A stretch of 64,000 bases of DNA from Metabacillus bambusae (GCF_017497975.1 NZ_JAGDEL010000001.1:248001-312000), one strand, 5' to 3'. Positions 43,848 to 54,482 are shown, counted from the first letter of the stretch. Program-made: numbers and translations. Notes: generated by a model from the sequence alone, not told the origin.

Positions 43848-46007
43848 CTAGTTTTTGGATGCACTTCCTTCAAAAAGAAATTGAATTTTGCCTTCTTTCC
43901 ACTCTAATTTCGCATCAAACGTTTTTTCTCCCTTTTTAAATCCCTTAATTAAATTAGAGTTACCCTCATTTAATAGCTTTTGAATATTAGTCTGAGAGAT
44001 TTTTTTCCCTAATATTTTTTTAGAAATGGTGAAGGTACATTTGTTTGTTTTGTAGTTTGTACATCCATAAAATTCACCTTTATCGACAATATCACCATCA
44101 CACAGCTTACATTTTCCAACCTTTTTGCCTATTGTGTACCGGGAAGAAGTTCGCTGGATTGAGTCTACTTTTAATCCTTCGAAGCTCCAATTAGGTGCAA
44201 CTGTTATTGCATCAGATACAATCTTTGTAGACAGCTTTTTTGTTTGTTCCATAAAAACAGATGGTGATGCTTGCCCTTCACCTATTTCTGATAGCCGTTG
44301 CTCCCATTTGGCTGTCATTTCTGGTGAAGCTAAAATGTGATCACCAATTGCCGCAATTAGCACTTTTCCTTTATCTGTCGCATACACTTGGTTCTTTTTA
44401 ATATCAATGTACTTTCTGTCCTTCAACATTGTGATAATACCTGCTCTCGTCGCTTCGGTGCCCAACCCTTCTACTTTGCTTAAGACCTTTTCTAATTCAT
44501 CATTATCTAAATATTTCCCTGCTGTCTTCATTAAAGTTATTAACTGGCCTTCTGTATATCGCTTCGGCGGCTGAGTTTTTCCTTCCTTTGTTTCAACCTT
44601 ATGAACATGTCCAGAATCACCTTTCGAAACATTAGGGAGAAGTTGATCTTTTTCTTTGTCAGATTGAAAAATGACTTTGCGCCAGCCCTCTTGAATTTGT
44701 TGTTTTCCCTTGGTTATAAATTCTGCACGCCCATCAACAAGGGTTGTTAATGTTGAGTAATCAAAAATCGCACTTTCATAGTGGGCGGCAATTAGCCTTC
44801 TAACAATCATGTCATACATTTTTTGTTCGTCAGCAGATAGTCTTTTTGGATCCTTTACCTGTTCAGTTGGGATGATTGCATAGTGATCTGTTACCTTTTT
44901 TTCATTTACGTATCGAGAATTATTTATGATAGATGGATTTGGTAACGGAAACAAATTCTTAAAGTCATCAAAGGCACTTAATTTCTTTAAAATTTCTGAA
45001 AATAGCTCTGCTTCCCCTTTTGTTACATAGGTTGAATCACTACGAGGATAAGAAACAATCCCTTTTTGATAGAGTGATTGAACAATGTCTAACGTCTTTT
45101 TTGGCGAAAATTTAAATGCCTTATTTGCTGTTGCTTGAAGTGATGACAAATTGAAAAGAAGCGGTGGTTGATATTCCTTGCGCTCGGTTATTAGTTCTTT
45201 TATTTCAGCGGGCTTATCTTTACAAAATGCTGCCATCCTGTTTGCAAGCTCAACATCCATTACTCTTGTTTGTTGATCCTTTTGCCATTTCCCTTGATAT
45301 TTCTTACCGTTTATTTGGAACGTTGCAACAATTTCCCAAAATGGCTCAGACTTAAATGCATCAATTTCCTTTTCTCTTTTAACGATTAATGCGAGTGTTG
45401 GTGTTTGAACTCTACCAGCTGAAAAAACGTCATTCATCCCTTTTTCTTTTAATAAAAGCGAATAGACCCTAGAAGCATTCATGCCTACTAACCAATCAGC
45501 ACAAGCACGAGAATAAGCTTCAAAATATAGATTTTTCGTTTTTTCATCATCAAGTAATTGGCGAAAACCTTCAAAGATAGAAGCCGGAGTTAGTGATGAA
45601 ATCCATAATCTTTTTAAAGGCTTCTTTATACCAGATAGGTGAATGATATTACGTATGATAAGCTCACCTTCACGACCGGCATCTCCAGCATGGATGATTT
45701 CATTAACTGCTGGATCTTTTAAAAGTTGTTTGACAATATTAAATTGTTTTGCTTTTGACTTTGTGACTTCATATTTAAACTTATCAGGAATGATCGGCAA
45801 CATCGTTAATGACCATTTTTTCCACTCCGACTTATAAGCTTCAGGTGCACTTAATTGAGTTAAATGGCCAATTGCCCACGTACAATAGGCACCATTTGGA
45901 AAGAGTTCATTTGGCTTCACTTCGAAATAGCCATCTCTCTTCACTCTCTGAAATTGCGCACACAGAGTTGAAGCTTGATCGGGTTTTTCTGCAATAATTA
46001 CCTTCAT
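43848..46007 (-). CDS. topB: DNA topoisomerase III
   Basis: A 719-residue type IA topoisomerase. The Toprim domain opens with MKVIIAEKPDQAS and has HAGDAGREGELIIRN (metal site). The active-site Tyr is in GIVSYPRSDSTYVT. The C terminus has one zinc-ribbon-like module (CKLCDGDI and YGCTN with a later KCTF). It decatenates and relaxes single-stranded or hemicatenated DNA. ATG at 46007 is chosen (GGGTGAT upstream) and gives the expected MKVIIAEKP start. It is transcribed singly downstream of cwlJ; the stop-side gap to miaB has no gene. Confidence 0.96.
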   Translation of the reverse strand: MKVIIAEKPDQASTLCAQFQRVKRDGYFEVKPNELFPNGAYCTWAIGHLTQLSAPEAYKSEWKKWSLTMLPIIPDKFKYEVTKSKAKQFNIVKQLLKDPAVNEIIHAGDAGREGELIIRNIIHLSGIKKPLKRLWISSLTPASIFEGFRQLLDDEKTKNLYFEAYSRACADWLVGMNASRVYSLLLKEKGMNDVFSAGRVQTPTLALIVKREKEIDAFKSEPFWEIVATFQINGKKYQGKWQKDQQTRVMDVELANRMAAFCKDKPAEIKELITERKEYQPPLLFNLSSLQATANKAFKFSPKKTLDIVQSLYQKGIVSYPRSDSTYVTKGEAELFSEILKKLSAFDDFKNLFPLPNPSIINNSRYVNEKKVTDHYAIIPTEQVKDPKRLSADEQKMYDMIVRRLIAAHYESAIFDYSTLTTLVDGRAEFITKGKQQIQEGWRKVIFQSDKEKDQLLPNVSKGDSGHVHKVETKEGKTQPPKRYTEGQLITLMKTAGKYLDNDELEKVLSKVEGLGTEATRAGIITMLKDRKYIDIKKNQVYATDKGKVLIAAIGDHILASPEMTAKWEQRLSEIGEGQASPSVFMEQTKKLSTKIVSDAITVAPNWSFEGLKVDSIQRTSSRYTIGKKVGKCKLCDGDIVDKGEFYGCTNYKTNKCTFTISKKILGKKISQTNIQKLLNEGNSNLIKGFKKGEKTFDAKLEWKEGKIQFLFEGSASKN

Positions 46008-46270
46008 TGTTTTAATCACCCATACACTTTAATTCATTCTATTTTCCTTGCAATCTACTTTTAGTTTACAGTATTTTTCTTTAGATGAAAAATGTAAGAA
46101 AACAAAGTTTAATAGTAGAAAACATGACTTAATCTAATTCCTATTGAGGAAATCATTTGTATACAATCATTTTCAGAGAATAAATTCTGATGAAATACAC
46201 CTTTCCCCATTTTACCTATTACAACGAGAAAAAGCACCACAAAACTATGTGATGCGTTTCATAATAGAAT

Positions 46271-46704
46271 TTAAAATGTATTATATACGTCCGGACATGA
46301 GGATTCTGTTGGTTTGTAAAAGCAGTGAGCCTTGAATCGTCCTGAGTTCCATTGGTTATTCCATTGAGCTGGACAGGCTCCAGAAGGTTTAAAAAACCAT
46401 AATGAGTAACTTGCTGGGTGGAAACGTTCGCCATTAATAACTCTACGGGCGAGTCGTATATCCAGTTCTCTTGCACCTTGATAAAAATATCCTTTTATCG
46501 TTGCTTCAAACCCACCTGGTCGTTGAAAAACCATTCTTCTAATCACGTATTAATATCGTTAAAGTCTAAACATCCAGATCGCGTTCTGTTGACGCCTACA
46601 TTGCCAACCATCAGCATCCCTAATTGCCCATCACCTTCTGCTTCTGCTCTCATTAAGCGAGCTAACAATTTCACATCAGCTTCAGTTGCTTTTACAACAG
46701 CCAA
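46271..46704 (-). pseudogene. cwlJ: Cell wall hydrolase CwlJ, frameshifted
   Basis: CwlJ is the coat-located cortex-lytic enzyme used in germination. From TTG at 46704 (AAGGGAG upstream) the reverse strand encodes residues 1-53: LARLMRAEAEGDGQLGMLMV, NVGVNRTRSGC and DFNDINT, then TGA at 46543-46545. The rest continues in another frame from 46546: IRRMVFQRPGGFEATIKGYF, INGERFHPASYSLWF and an intact end SCPDVYNTF. Loss of one base or gain of two explains it. Everything else is well conserved, so the lesion is recent, or is a sequencing error. The total span is 434 bp, two more than a multiple of three. Confidence 0.85.
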
Positions 46705-46773
46705 AAAAAATCACTCCCTTTTTTTGTATTATTTCTAATAATATGTGAGGAGTGATCGTCCAAGTGTTATATG

Positions 46774-47907
46774 TTAAGGTTTTAAAATAATCTTAATACA
46801 ATTATCCTGATGGTCATTAAATAGTTTATAAGCATAATCTGCTTCATCCAGTGTTGTTTTATGAGTGATAATTTCCTTAGGATCAAATTCTTTTTTCGTA
46901 ATCATATCAAATAACTTTGGCATAATTGGAATGACTGGAGCCTGCCCCATTTTTAATGTTATGTTTCTAGTGAAAAATGCGCCTAGTGGAAAATTGTTAT
47001 AATTCGCACCATAAACACCTGTGATTTGTACCGTTCCATATTTCCTTACGGCTTTTGTTGAAATTTGGATCGGTCCAAGTGTTCCACCTTGTAGCTTTAA
47101 TTTTTGTTCAATAAATTCAAGCGGCGATTTCTTACCATCCATTCCTACACAATCAATCACAACATCTGCTCCACCTTGAGTAATCTCTTTTAAATGTTCA
47201 CCCATATCAGGATATTCAGTAAAGTTGAACACTTCGACGCTATTCATTTTTTTTGCATGATTTAGTCGATAATCTAAGTGATCGATGGCAATCACACGTT
47301 TTGCCCCTTTCATCCAGGCAAATTTCTGTGTCATCAAACCGACTGGTCCACACCCTAAAACGATAACAGTATCACCCTGTTTGACTCCGCCATGCTCAAC
47401 ACTCCAGTATGCAGTAGGCAGAACATCTGATAAAAATAAAAGTGATTCATCCTCTAATTCACAAGTTTCAGGAATGAGAAAAGGAGTAAAATTCCCAAAA
47501 GGAACCTTTAAATACTCGGCTTGTCCACCAGGATGATTCCCAAACTTTTCAGTATAACCAAAATACCCACCGGAATCATAATGTGGATTAGAATTATCAC
47601 ATTGACTTGTCATATCATGCTGACAATAAATACATTCCCCACATGAAACATTAAATGGGACGACAACACGATCGCCTTTTTTTACTTTCGTCACATTTGG
47701 ACCCACTTCTTCGACAATCCCCATTGGCTCGTGACCAATAATGTAACCTTCTGGTAATGGCATATTTCCTTGATATAAATGTAAATCAGATCCACAAATT
47801 GCTGTTGAAGTAATTTTGACAATTACATCATCCTTTTTTTCCAGCTTTGCATCTTCAACTTCTTTTACTTTTACATTATTAGGACCTTGATAAGTAACGG
47901 CTTTCAT
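46774..47907 (-). CDS. Zinc-dependent alcohol dehydrogenase (formaldehyde dehydrogenase-like)
   Basis: A 377-residue medium-chain dehydrogenase. The catalytic zinc site is AICGSDLHLY plus GHEPMG; the structural zinc loop has cysteines in SCGECIYCQHDMTSQCD; the Rossmann motif is LGCGPVGLM. The long loop before the Rossmann domain (HYDSGGYFGYTEKFGNHPGG) is typical of the glutathione-independent formaldehyde dehydrogenase-like branch found in many Bacillus. The actual substrate is unknown. Start ATG at 47907. It is transcribed singly between kbl and cwlJ. Confidence 0.9.
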   Translation of the reverse strand: MKAVTYQGPNNVKVKEVEDAKLEKKDDVIVKITSTAICGSDLHLYQGNMPLPEGYIIGHEPMGIVEEVGPNVTKVKKGDRVVVPFNVSCGECIYCQHDMTSQCDNSNPHYDSGGYFGYTEKFGNHPGGQAEYLKVPFGNFTPFLIPETCELEDESLLFLSDVLPTAYWSVEHGGVKQGDTVIVLGCGPVGLMTQKFAWMKGAKRVIAIDHLDYRLNHAKKMNSVEVFNFTEYPDMGEHLKEITQGGADVVIDCVGMDGKKSPLEFIEQKLKLQGGTLGPIQISTKAVRKYGTVQITGVYGANYNNFPLGAFFTRNITLKMGQAPVIPIMPKLFDMITKKEFDPKEIITHKTTLDEADYAYKLFNDHQDNCIKIILKP

Positions 47908-48055
47908 AGGTACACTCCAATCAAAAACTGGTTTATATTTATATGAGTATAAGTATGCCCCTATTAAGCTAGTTCCAAATCATGTTTACATGTTAAATAC
48001 CGAAATAAAAATGAATAATTAGTTTTCTTATACAAGCATCTTTATGTAAAAAATA

Positions 48056-48080
48056 ACAGCACTGAAAATATCAGTACTGT
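48056..48080 (-). terminator. Intrinsic terminator of tdh-kbl
   Basis: ACAGCACTGA (48056-48065) and TCAGTACTGT (48071-48080) form a stem with one G-T pair; the reverse strand continues TATTTTTTAC. It is 16 bp past the kbl stop. Confidence 0.88.
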
Positions 48081-48095
48081 CAAAGTAAGATCTTT

Positions 48096-49271
48096 TTATA
48101 TTATCTTTAATTCTTTTCCTGACTTCTCAAAAATGTCTAAAGCAGCTTGAAGCTCTTCTTTTGTGTGTTCTGCGGTGACAATTGTTCTCACACGTGCAAG
48201 TCCTTTTGCAACAGTAGGGAAGGCAATCCCTTGTGCAAATACTCCATATGCTAATAATTTATCAGAAAAATGATGTGAAAGTGCTTCATCCCCGACTATG
48301 ACTGGAGTGATTGGTGTTTCACTTTTTCCTGTATTAAAACCTAAATGCTCTAGTCCTTGTTTAAAAAACTTTGTATTTTCCCATAAGCGTTCAATCAGTT
48401 CAGACTCTTCTAATAGCACATTAATTGCCTCACTACAAGCAGCTGTCACAGCTGGTGGATGTGATGTACTAAATAAAAACGGTCGACCTTTATGAATCAG
48501 ATAGTCAATAAGCGTTTTCGAACTAGCTACATAGCCACCTAAAACACCTATCGCTTTACTTAATGTCCCTACTTGAATGTGAACCCGTCCGTCTAAACCA
48601 AAGTGATTAACAGTTCCGCGACCATTTTCACCTAAAACCCCTGAAGCATGTGCATCATCAACCATCACTAACGCATCATACTTTTCTGCTAATTCTACGA
48701 TTTCAGGTAGTGGTGCGATATTTCCATCCATTGAAAACACCCCATCAGTCACGATTACCCGAACTCTAAAGTTAATGGATTCCTTAAGTGCTCTTTCCAG
48801 ATCCTTCATATCAACATGGTTATATACTTTTCTTGCTGCTTTTGTTAATCGAATTCCATCGATAATAGAAGCATGGTTTAAAGCATCAGATATGACAACG
48901 TCTTCATTTGTTAAGATGGCAGAGAGTACTCCTTGGTTTGTTGTAAAGCCCGATTGAAACACTAGTGCAGCTTCCGTATGCTTGAATTTCGCGAGTTTTT
49001 CTTCTAATTCCTTATGCATTGTTAATGTTCCGGCAATTGTACGAACAGAACCAGTACCGGCACCAAATTTCTCAATCGCTTCTATTGCAGCCTTTCGTAA
49101 ACGAGGATGTGAAGTTAGCCCTAAATAGTTGTTTGAAGAAAGTTGAATGACTTCCTTGCCATCTATGACAACCTTTGCACCTTGATCACTTTCTAATGGA
49201 ATTAACGTTCGAAATGTTCCCTGTTTTTTCATTTCATTAAGCTCAGCATGTAAATAGTCAAAGCCTTTCAT
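48096..49271 (-). CDS. kbl: Glycine C-acetyltransferase (2-amino-3-ketobutyrate CoA ligase)
   Basis: A 391-residue alpha-oxoamine synthase that cleaves 2-amino-3-oxobutyrate with CoA to glycine and acetyl-CoA, the second step of threonine breakdown. Motifs: [23 protein letters not shown] (PLP ring) and [13 protein letters not shown] with the Schiff-base Lys. ATG at 49271 is chosen over 49277 because GGAGG then has a seven-base spacing. It lies 56 bp downstream of tdh and should be co-transcribed with it; a terminator follows. Confidence 0.96.
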   Translation of the reverse strand: MKGFDYLHAELNEMKKQGTFRTLIPLESDQGAKVVIDGKEVIQLSSNNYLGLTSHPRLRKAAIEAIEKFGAGTGSVRTIAGTLTMHKELEEKLAKFKHTEAALVFQSGFTTNQGVLSAILTNEDVVISDALNHASIIDGIRLTKAARKVYNHVDMKDLERALKESINFRVRVIVTDGVFSMDGNIAPLPEIVELAEKYDALVMVDDAHASGVLGENGRGTVNHFGLDGRVHIQVGTLSKAIGVLGGYVASSKTLIDYLIHKGRPFLFSTSHPPAVTAACSEAINVLLEESELIERLWENTKFFKQGLEHLGFNTGKSETPITPVIVGDEALSHHFSDKLLAYGVFAQGIAFPTVAKGLARVRTIVTAEHTKEELQAALDIFEKSGKELKII

Positions 49272-49327
49272 TTTCATTCCTCCTATTAAACTAGTAAAAA
49301 AATCAGCAGAGCTTCGATTATAGGCTT

Positions 49328-50368
49328 TTAAGGATGTAATACAACCTTTCCACAGTTACCTTTGATCATTAGTTCAAAGCCTTTTTCAAATTCTTCGAGT
49401 GAAAAATGATGTGTAATGATTGGTTTTACATCAACTTGCCCCGAGTGAAGTAATGCAGATACTTGCTGCCATGTTTCAAACATTTTTCTACCTGTTATCC
49501 CTTGTACGGTTATTCCTTTAAATACAATGTCATTTGTCACATCTAGTTCAACTGGTCTTACTGGTAAACTCAAAATTGACACCCTGCCACCATTGGTGAC
49601 CATTTTAAAGCCTTGATTCATGGCAATTGGATGTCCTGACATTTCACAAACTACGTCAACACCAACTCCATTTGATAACTGTTTGACAGCTTGCAGTGGC
49701 TCTTCATTTATTGAATTTATGACACTTGTTGCCCCTATTTGCTTCGCTAAATTCAAGCGATAATTATTTATATCAAGGGCAATTACCTGTGCTGCGCCTG
49801 CTGCTTTCGCCACACCAACAGCCATCAATCCTATTGGTCCACAACCGATAATTGCCACAGTTTTACCGATGACATCACCTGATAATACAGTGTGTACAGC
49901 ATTACCCATCGGTTCTTGGATAGCTGCAACATCATATGGCATTTCTTTTGGATTTTTCCAAAGATTAGCTGCTGGTAGGGCAACATATTCTGCGAAGCAT
50001 CCTTGTGTATCAACACCAATAATTTTTGTATACTTACATATATGCGATTTTCCTGTTAGACATTGTGAGCATTTTCCACAAACAATATGAGTTTCAGCTG
50101 ATACAGAATCACCATAATCAACATTCATTACCTTTGAGCCTTTTTCTACCACCTCTCCAGAAAACTCATGCCCGAAAACATATGGAGGATTCACTCTGCT
50201 CTCAGACCATTCATCCCACTTATAAATATGAACATCAGTCCCGCAAATTGATGTTGCTTTCACTTTAATTAATACCTCATCCTCATTTATTTGAGGAATC
50301 TCAACTATTTGTATTTGGGCACCATATCCTCGATGATGTTTAATAACCGCTTTCATTTTTCCGTTCAA
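49328..50368 (-). CDS. tdh: L-threonine 3-dehydrogenase
   Basis: A 346-residue zinc medium-chain dehydrogenase that oxidises L-threonine to 2-amino-3-oxobutyrate with NAD. Catalytic zinc ligands are in [10 protein letters not shown] and GHEFSG; the structural-zinc cysteines are in [15 protein letters not shown]; the cofactor motif is [15 protein letters not shown] at 50368 is chosen because AAGGGGTG precedes it and MNGKMKA aligns with B. subtilis Tdh; longer in-frame starts are poor. It is the first gene of the tdh-kbl operon. Confidence 0.95.
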   Translation of the reverse strand: MNGKMKAVIKHHRGYGAQIQIVEIPQINEDEVLIKVKATSICGTDVHIYKWDEWSESRVNPPYVFGHEFSGEVVEKGSKVMNVDYGDSVSAETHIVCGKCSQCLTGKSHICKYTKIIGVDTQGCFAEYVALPAANLWKNPKEMPYDVAAIQEPMGNAVHTVLSGDVIGKTVAIIGCGPIGLMAVGVAKAAGAAQVIALDINNYRLNLAKQIGATSVINSINEEPLQAVKQLSNGVGVDVVCEMSGHPIAMNQGFKMVTNGGRVSILSLPVRPVELDVTNDIVFKGITVQGITGRKMFETWQQVSALLHSGQVDVKPIITHHFSLEEFEKGFELMIKGNCGKVVLHP

Positions 50369-50528
50369 TATGAACACCCCTTTGTTGAAAACCCTTACAT
50401 AATAATAGTTTAACACGTTATTATAAAATGTAAATAAGGATGTCTACTGTGAACGGACATTTGATTACGAACAAAATAATTTTTTCTTTATACGAAATTC
50501 CTTACCATTTAAATTCTGAACATACAAA

Positions 50529-50556
50529 AAGGACTGATGCATTCCCATCAGTCCTT
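50529..50556 (-). terminator. Intrinsic terminator of the korAB operon
   Basis: AAGGACTGATG (50529-50539) and CATCAGTCCTT (50546-50556); the reverse strand continues TTTGTATG. It is 13 bp past the beta-subunit stop. Confidence 0.9.
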
Positions 50557-50568
50557 CACTATCAACTA

Positions 50569-51438
50569 TTACATAAATTCTGCAACTAGTTTATTAAATA
50601 CTGCTTCATCAATCGCTAATTCAGCTTCTGATAACGGTGTTTCGCTGTAACCATTAATCAGTTCTTGATAAGATTTTTGCTCAGTATTTTGATAAATTAA
50701 TCCAGTAACCAAGCCTTTATGCTTCATTAAAGTTTGCATTGCTAATTCTTTATTATTAGCATCATAACCTTCTACATTAGCTAACTTTGTTAAGTTCTCT
50801 TTAAACCAATCATACGTGTTGACCTTGTTATACGTTACACAAGGGCTAAAAACGTTAATTAGTGAGAATCCTTTATGGTTAATACCTGCTTCAATTAATG
50901 CTGTTAAATCCTTAAGGTCAGTTGAAAAACTTTGTGCAACAAATGTCGCACCAGCTGTTAACGCCATTTCCATTACAGATAAGGCAGATTCAATCGAGCC
51001 TTTAGGTGTACTTTTTGTAACAAAGCCTGCATCACTACGTGGTGATGTTTGACCTTTTGTTAATCCATAAATTTGATTATCCATGACGATATACGTGATG
51101 TCGATGTTACGACGAATAGCATGGATGGTGTGACCCATACCAATCGCAAAGCCGTCTCCATCGCCACCAGATGCGATTACTGTTAAGTCTCGATTTGCCA
51201 TTTTCACACCTTGTGCAATGGGCAATGAACGACCGTGAATACCGTGAAAACCATACGAATTAATGTATCCAGAAATACGACCAGAACATCCGATACCAGA
51301 CACAACAGCAAGATTATCTGGCTGTAGACCTACATTTGCTGCAGCACGCTGGATAGCAGCTTGTACAGAGAAGTCACCGCAACCAGGACACCAGTTTGGT
51401 TTTACGTTGTTTCTGAAATCTTTAAACGTTGTTGCCAT
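50569..51438 (-). CDS. korB: 2-oxoacid:ferredoxin oxidoreductase, beta subunit
   Basis: A 289-residue thiamine-diphosphate subunit. PNWCPGCGDFSVQAAI has the iron-sulfur-type cysteines of two-subunit KorB proteins; GCSGRISGYIN follows; the ThDP motif begins SGGDGDGFAIGMGH and ends MDNQIYGLTKGQTSP. With the alpha subunit it oxidatively decarboxylates a 2-oxoacid (2-oxoglutarate or pyruvate) and reduces ferredoxin. ATG at 51438 is two bases after the alpha stop, so translation is coupled. Confidence 0.93.
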   Translation of the reverse strand: MATTFKDFRNNVKPNWCPGCGDFSVQAAIQRAAANVGLQPDNLAVVSGIGCSGRISGYINSYGFHGIHGRSLPIAQGVKMANRDLTVIASGGDGDGFAIGMGHTIHAIRRNIDITYIVMDNQIYGLTKGQTSPRSDAGFVTKSTPKGSIESALSVMEMALTAGATFVAQSFSTDLKDLTALIEAGINHKGFSLINVFSPCVTYNKVNTYDWFKENLTKLANVEGYDANNKELAMQTLMKHKGLVTGLIYQNTEQKSYQELINGYSETPLSEAELAIDEAVFNKLVAEFM

Positions 51439-51440
51439 GT

Positions 51441-53177
51441 TTAGATCAACTCCTTGCTTCTCGTATGAATTTCATGAGGTAGGAATGGATTACCGTCATA
51501 TTTTAATATTGATGAGATTTTGTTAGCATGACCAACATTCATCTTTAAAAGACTTGCTAGTTGTCCAGTTGCATTGTTTTCAACAACAATGACTTTTTTT
51601 GCAGCTTCTACTAATGGAAGCATTTCCTCAGTTGGGAAAGGATGAATTAGGCGAATTTGAGCATGATTTACCTTAACACCATCTGCTTCTAAGCGCACGA
51701 TTGCTTCTTCGATTGTTCCTCTTGTTGAAATGAAACCAACAAGTAGCACATCTGGATTTTCATGTTTGATATTTTTATGAACAGGATTTTTGAACTGAAT
51801 GCTATTTAGCTTTCTTAATCGTTTATCCATCTGATCAATACGATTTCCTGCAGCCTCAGATGGCTTACCAGTCTCATCATGCTCTACACCTGTAACATGG
51901 TGAATTCCGTTTTTCATACCTGGAATAACACGAGGTGATACTCCGTCTTTTGTTACTTCAAAGCGTTTGAAGTAGCCTTTATTCTCTATTTCTGGTAATT
52001 CTTCTGTTTGAAGCTTTCCACGACGAATTTCGATGTTACTATAATCTAACGGTTCAACGGTTTGTTTTCCTAATGAAAGTTGTAAGTCTGTTAACAAAAT
52101 GACAGGGCATTGATATTCTTCGGCAATATTGAATGCTTCTATTGTATCGTAGAATGCCTCTTGAACTGTACTTGGAGCCATAACAACTTTAGGAATTTCA
52201 CCATGTGTTCCATAAATCATTGCCATTAAGTCAGATTGTTCTTGTTTTGTTGGTAAACCAGTACTTGGGCCTCCACGTTGTGTATCAACAATAACAAGAG
52301 GTTGTTCTGTTATACCCGATAGACCAATTGCTTCCATCATTAACGATAAGCCAGGACCTGCTGATGCTGTAAAGGTACGTGCACCTGCATAGTTTGCACC
52401 AATTGCCATTGTACAAGCTGCAATTTCATCTTCGGTTTGGATAACCGCTCCACCGAATTTTGGAAGTTTATCAATTAAATATTCCATAATTTCTGAAGCA
52501 GGTGTAATTGGGTAAGCAGCCATGAAACGTGAACCACCAGCTAATGCACCTAATGCGATCGCATCATTCCCAATCATAAACATACGCTTTTTGCCATCAG
52601 CTTTTTCAAGGTACATATCTTGGCGATCAAATCCAAGTTCATTTTTTAAATACTCTGCACCCTTTTCAATTGCTTGCATATTCTTCTCAACAATCTTTTC
52701 TCCTTTGCGGCCATATGTGTCATTTACGACTTCATGGTATCCACTCGGATCTATATCAAGGATTGCACTTGTTGCTCCAATTGCAACCATATTTTTCATT
52801 AAAGAAGTACCTAATTCAGTAGCAATTGCTGAAAATGGAACTGAATAAAGCGTAACATTTGCTTCATCAGAAATGGTTGGATTGAATTTTGAATCTGCAA
52901 GGACAATCCCACCAGCTCGTAGCTCATGGAAATTTACATCGATTGTTTCTTGATCAAAAGCTACTAATATATCAAGATCGTCTGAAATTGAACGAACCTG
53001 TGTTGTACTTACACGAATTTTATTGTTCGTGTGTCCACCTTTGATTCGTGACGAAAAGTGACGATATCCGTATAGATAATAGCCTAGTCGGTTTAATGCA
53101 ATAGAGAATACTTCACCAGTACTTTCAATACCTTCTCCTTGCTGTCCTCCAACTTTCCAGGAAAGTTGACTTATCAT
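51441..53177 (-). CDS. korA: 2-oxoacid:ferredoxin oxidoreductase, alpha subunit (gamma-alpha fusion)
   Basis: A 578-residue subunit with the gamma domain first (GGQQGEGIESTGEVFSIAL, then RHFSSRIKGGH) and the alpha domain second (RFMAAYPITPASEIMEYL; GPGLSLMMEAIGLSGITEQP), a common two-gene arrangement in aerobic Bacillus. YPITPASEIMEYL is the 2-oxoacid-selecting motif of the family. ATG at 53177 is chosen because GAGGGGTG lies seven bases upstream. The substrate is probably 2-oxoglutarate, by similarity; not proven. It is transcribed with korB. Confidence 0.93.
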   Translation of the reverse strand: MISQLSWKVGGQQGEGIESTGEVFSIALNRLGYYLYGYRHFSSRIKGGHTNNKIRVSTTQVRSISDDLDILVAFDQETIDVNFHELRAGGIVLADSKFNPTISDEANVTLYSVPFSAIATELGTSLMKNMVAIGATSAILDIDPSGYHEVVNDTYGRKGEKIVEKNMQAIEKGAEYLKNELGFDRQDMYLEKADGKKRMFMIGNDAIALGALAGGSRFMAAYPITPASEIMEYLIDKLPKFGGAVIQTEDEIAACTMAIGANYAGARTFTASAGPGLSLMMEAIGLSGITEQPLVIVDTQRGGPSTGLPTKQEQSDLMAMIYGTHGEIPKVVMAPSTVQEAFYDTIEAFNIAEEYQCPVILLTDLQLSLGKQTVEPLDYSNIEIRRGKLQTEELPEIENKGYFKRFEVTKDGVSPRVIPGMKNGIHHVTGVEHDETGKPSEAAGNRIDQMDKRLRKLNSIQFKNPVHKNIKHENPDVLLVGFISTRGTIEEAIVRLEADGVKVNHAQIRLIHPFPTEEMLPLVEAAKKVIVVENNATGQLASLLKMNVGHANKISSILKYDGNPFLPHEIHTRSKELI

Positions 53178-53449
53178 GTATTTACACCCCTCAAAAGAAT
53201 ACAAAATTTTAATTTATATGTTTTTAAATATAATTAACAGTGTACCATAATCTCGTCCATTTTCATTACTATACTTCTTGGAGCCTATGAAAAATTGATT
53301 TATGGCCATTTCAATTAAACTGAGTTATTTGATTGGATTTACTCTAAACTTTTACAATTGTAGACCCTACTTTAGAAAAAAACAAGTGTTTGACTCAAAA
53401 TAATAAGAAAAATAAAGTCTAGTTTTCACAGCTTATCAATCTTATTTAT

Positions 53450-54373
53450 TTAATATGAAATGTTGTCTATAAAGTTTTGATAGACCAGCTTATTTACTAT
53501 TTTTTGAGGATAATAGTTGAGTAACTGATTGATAAAATTGTAATAACATGAGTAATCCTCTAGACCGATTATCGTTTCATCAATCCCATCAAAGTCTGAA
53601 CCAAATCCTATATGATTTTCTCCGCCTAAGGCACAAAGATAATCTACATGTTTTAGGACATCAGAAATGGTTGGCTGTGGGGTATTGGTCGTAAAGAATG
53701 GGACAAACGTTACGCCAATCATTCCATTTTTTTTAAACAAGGCTAGGATTTGTTCATCTTTTAAATTACGTACATGTGGACAAAGCATATGAACATTGGA
53801 ATGTGAAGTAATTGGATAGTCAGCTATTTCTAAAGCCTCCCAAAAACTTCTCTCACTTGTGTGAGATAAATCTGTCCAAATTCTTTGTCCATTTAAATAG
53901 TTAATCACATTCCTTCCAAAGTTTGTAAGACCACCATTTCGTTTCTCATTTGCACCATCAGCAACGAGATTTGCATAATTCCAAGTTAAGCCGACAGAAC
54001 GAACCCCTAACTGATAAAGAATTTCTAATTGTTCAAGCTGATCCCCAATTGCATCACAGCCTTCTAGTGTTAAAATAGCACCTATATCATTTTCCGAGAG
54101 GCGGTCGATATCAGATTTTGTTTTTATTAATTTTATTTCTGGATATCTTTTTAACACCTTTTGAAAAAAAATATTGATTTGCGAATGAACAACCGATAAT
54201 CGGTTATTAAATGGAACATCCTCTGGAACAAAGATTGCAAAGCATTGGATGGCCTTATTCATTGCTTTAAGTTTTGTAATAGAGACGTGTAAGCTTTTGT
54301 CTTCAAAAACATCAATTTTCGGATCTCTCCAAAGTTTGAATAACATATCACAGTGTGCATCAAACACTCTCAT
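53450..54373 (-). CDS. Membrane dipeptidase (renal dipeptidase) family, M19
   Basis: A 307-residue TIM-barrel metallopeptidase that cleaves dipeptides, often with D-residues. Zinc-site motifs: FDAHCDMLF (HxD), LTLEGCDAIG (bridging Glu), DLSHTSERSFWEAL and TSHSNV (His), GSDFDGID. ATG at 54373 is chosen because AAGGGGAG lies nine bases upstream; a longer frame runs back to 54499 through a GACTC/GAGTC hairpin and is unlikely. It lies 110 bp downstream of spoVS, where many Bacillus carry such a gene. Confidence 0.92.
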   Translation of the reverse strand: MRVFDAHCDMLFKLWRDPKIDVFEDKSLHVSITKLKAMNKAIQCFAIFVPEDVPFNNRLSVVHSQINIFFQKVLKRYPEIKLIKTKSDIDRLSENDIGAILTLEGCDAIGDQLEQLEILYQLGVRSVGLTWNYANLVADGANEKRNGGLTNFGRNVINYLNGQRIWTDLSHTSERSFWEALEIADYPITSHSNVHMLCPHVRNLKDEQILALFKKNGMIGVTFVPFFTTNTPQPTISDVLKHVDYLCALGGENHIGFGSDFDGIDETIIGLEDYSCYYNFINQLLNYYPQKIVNKLVYQNFIDNISY

Positions 54374-54482
54374 CAATGATTTCTCCCCTTCAAAAAACAA
54401 GTCTTTAACAAAACAAGGGTCTGACTCAAAGTTACGAGTCAAACCCCTATTTGACATATCTCCTAATCTTGTAACCTTTACA

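Noticed and set aside
46530-46560. Programmed frameshift in cwlJ
   Set aside because: No slippery run, internal ribosome-binding site or stimulatory hairpin is visible, and CwlJ is not known to use one.
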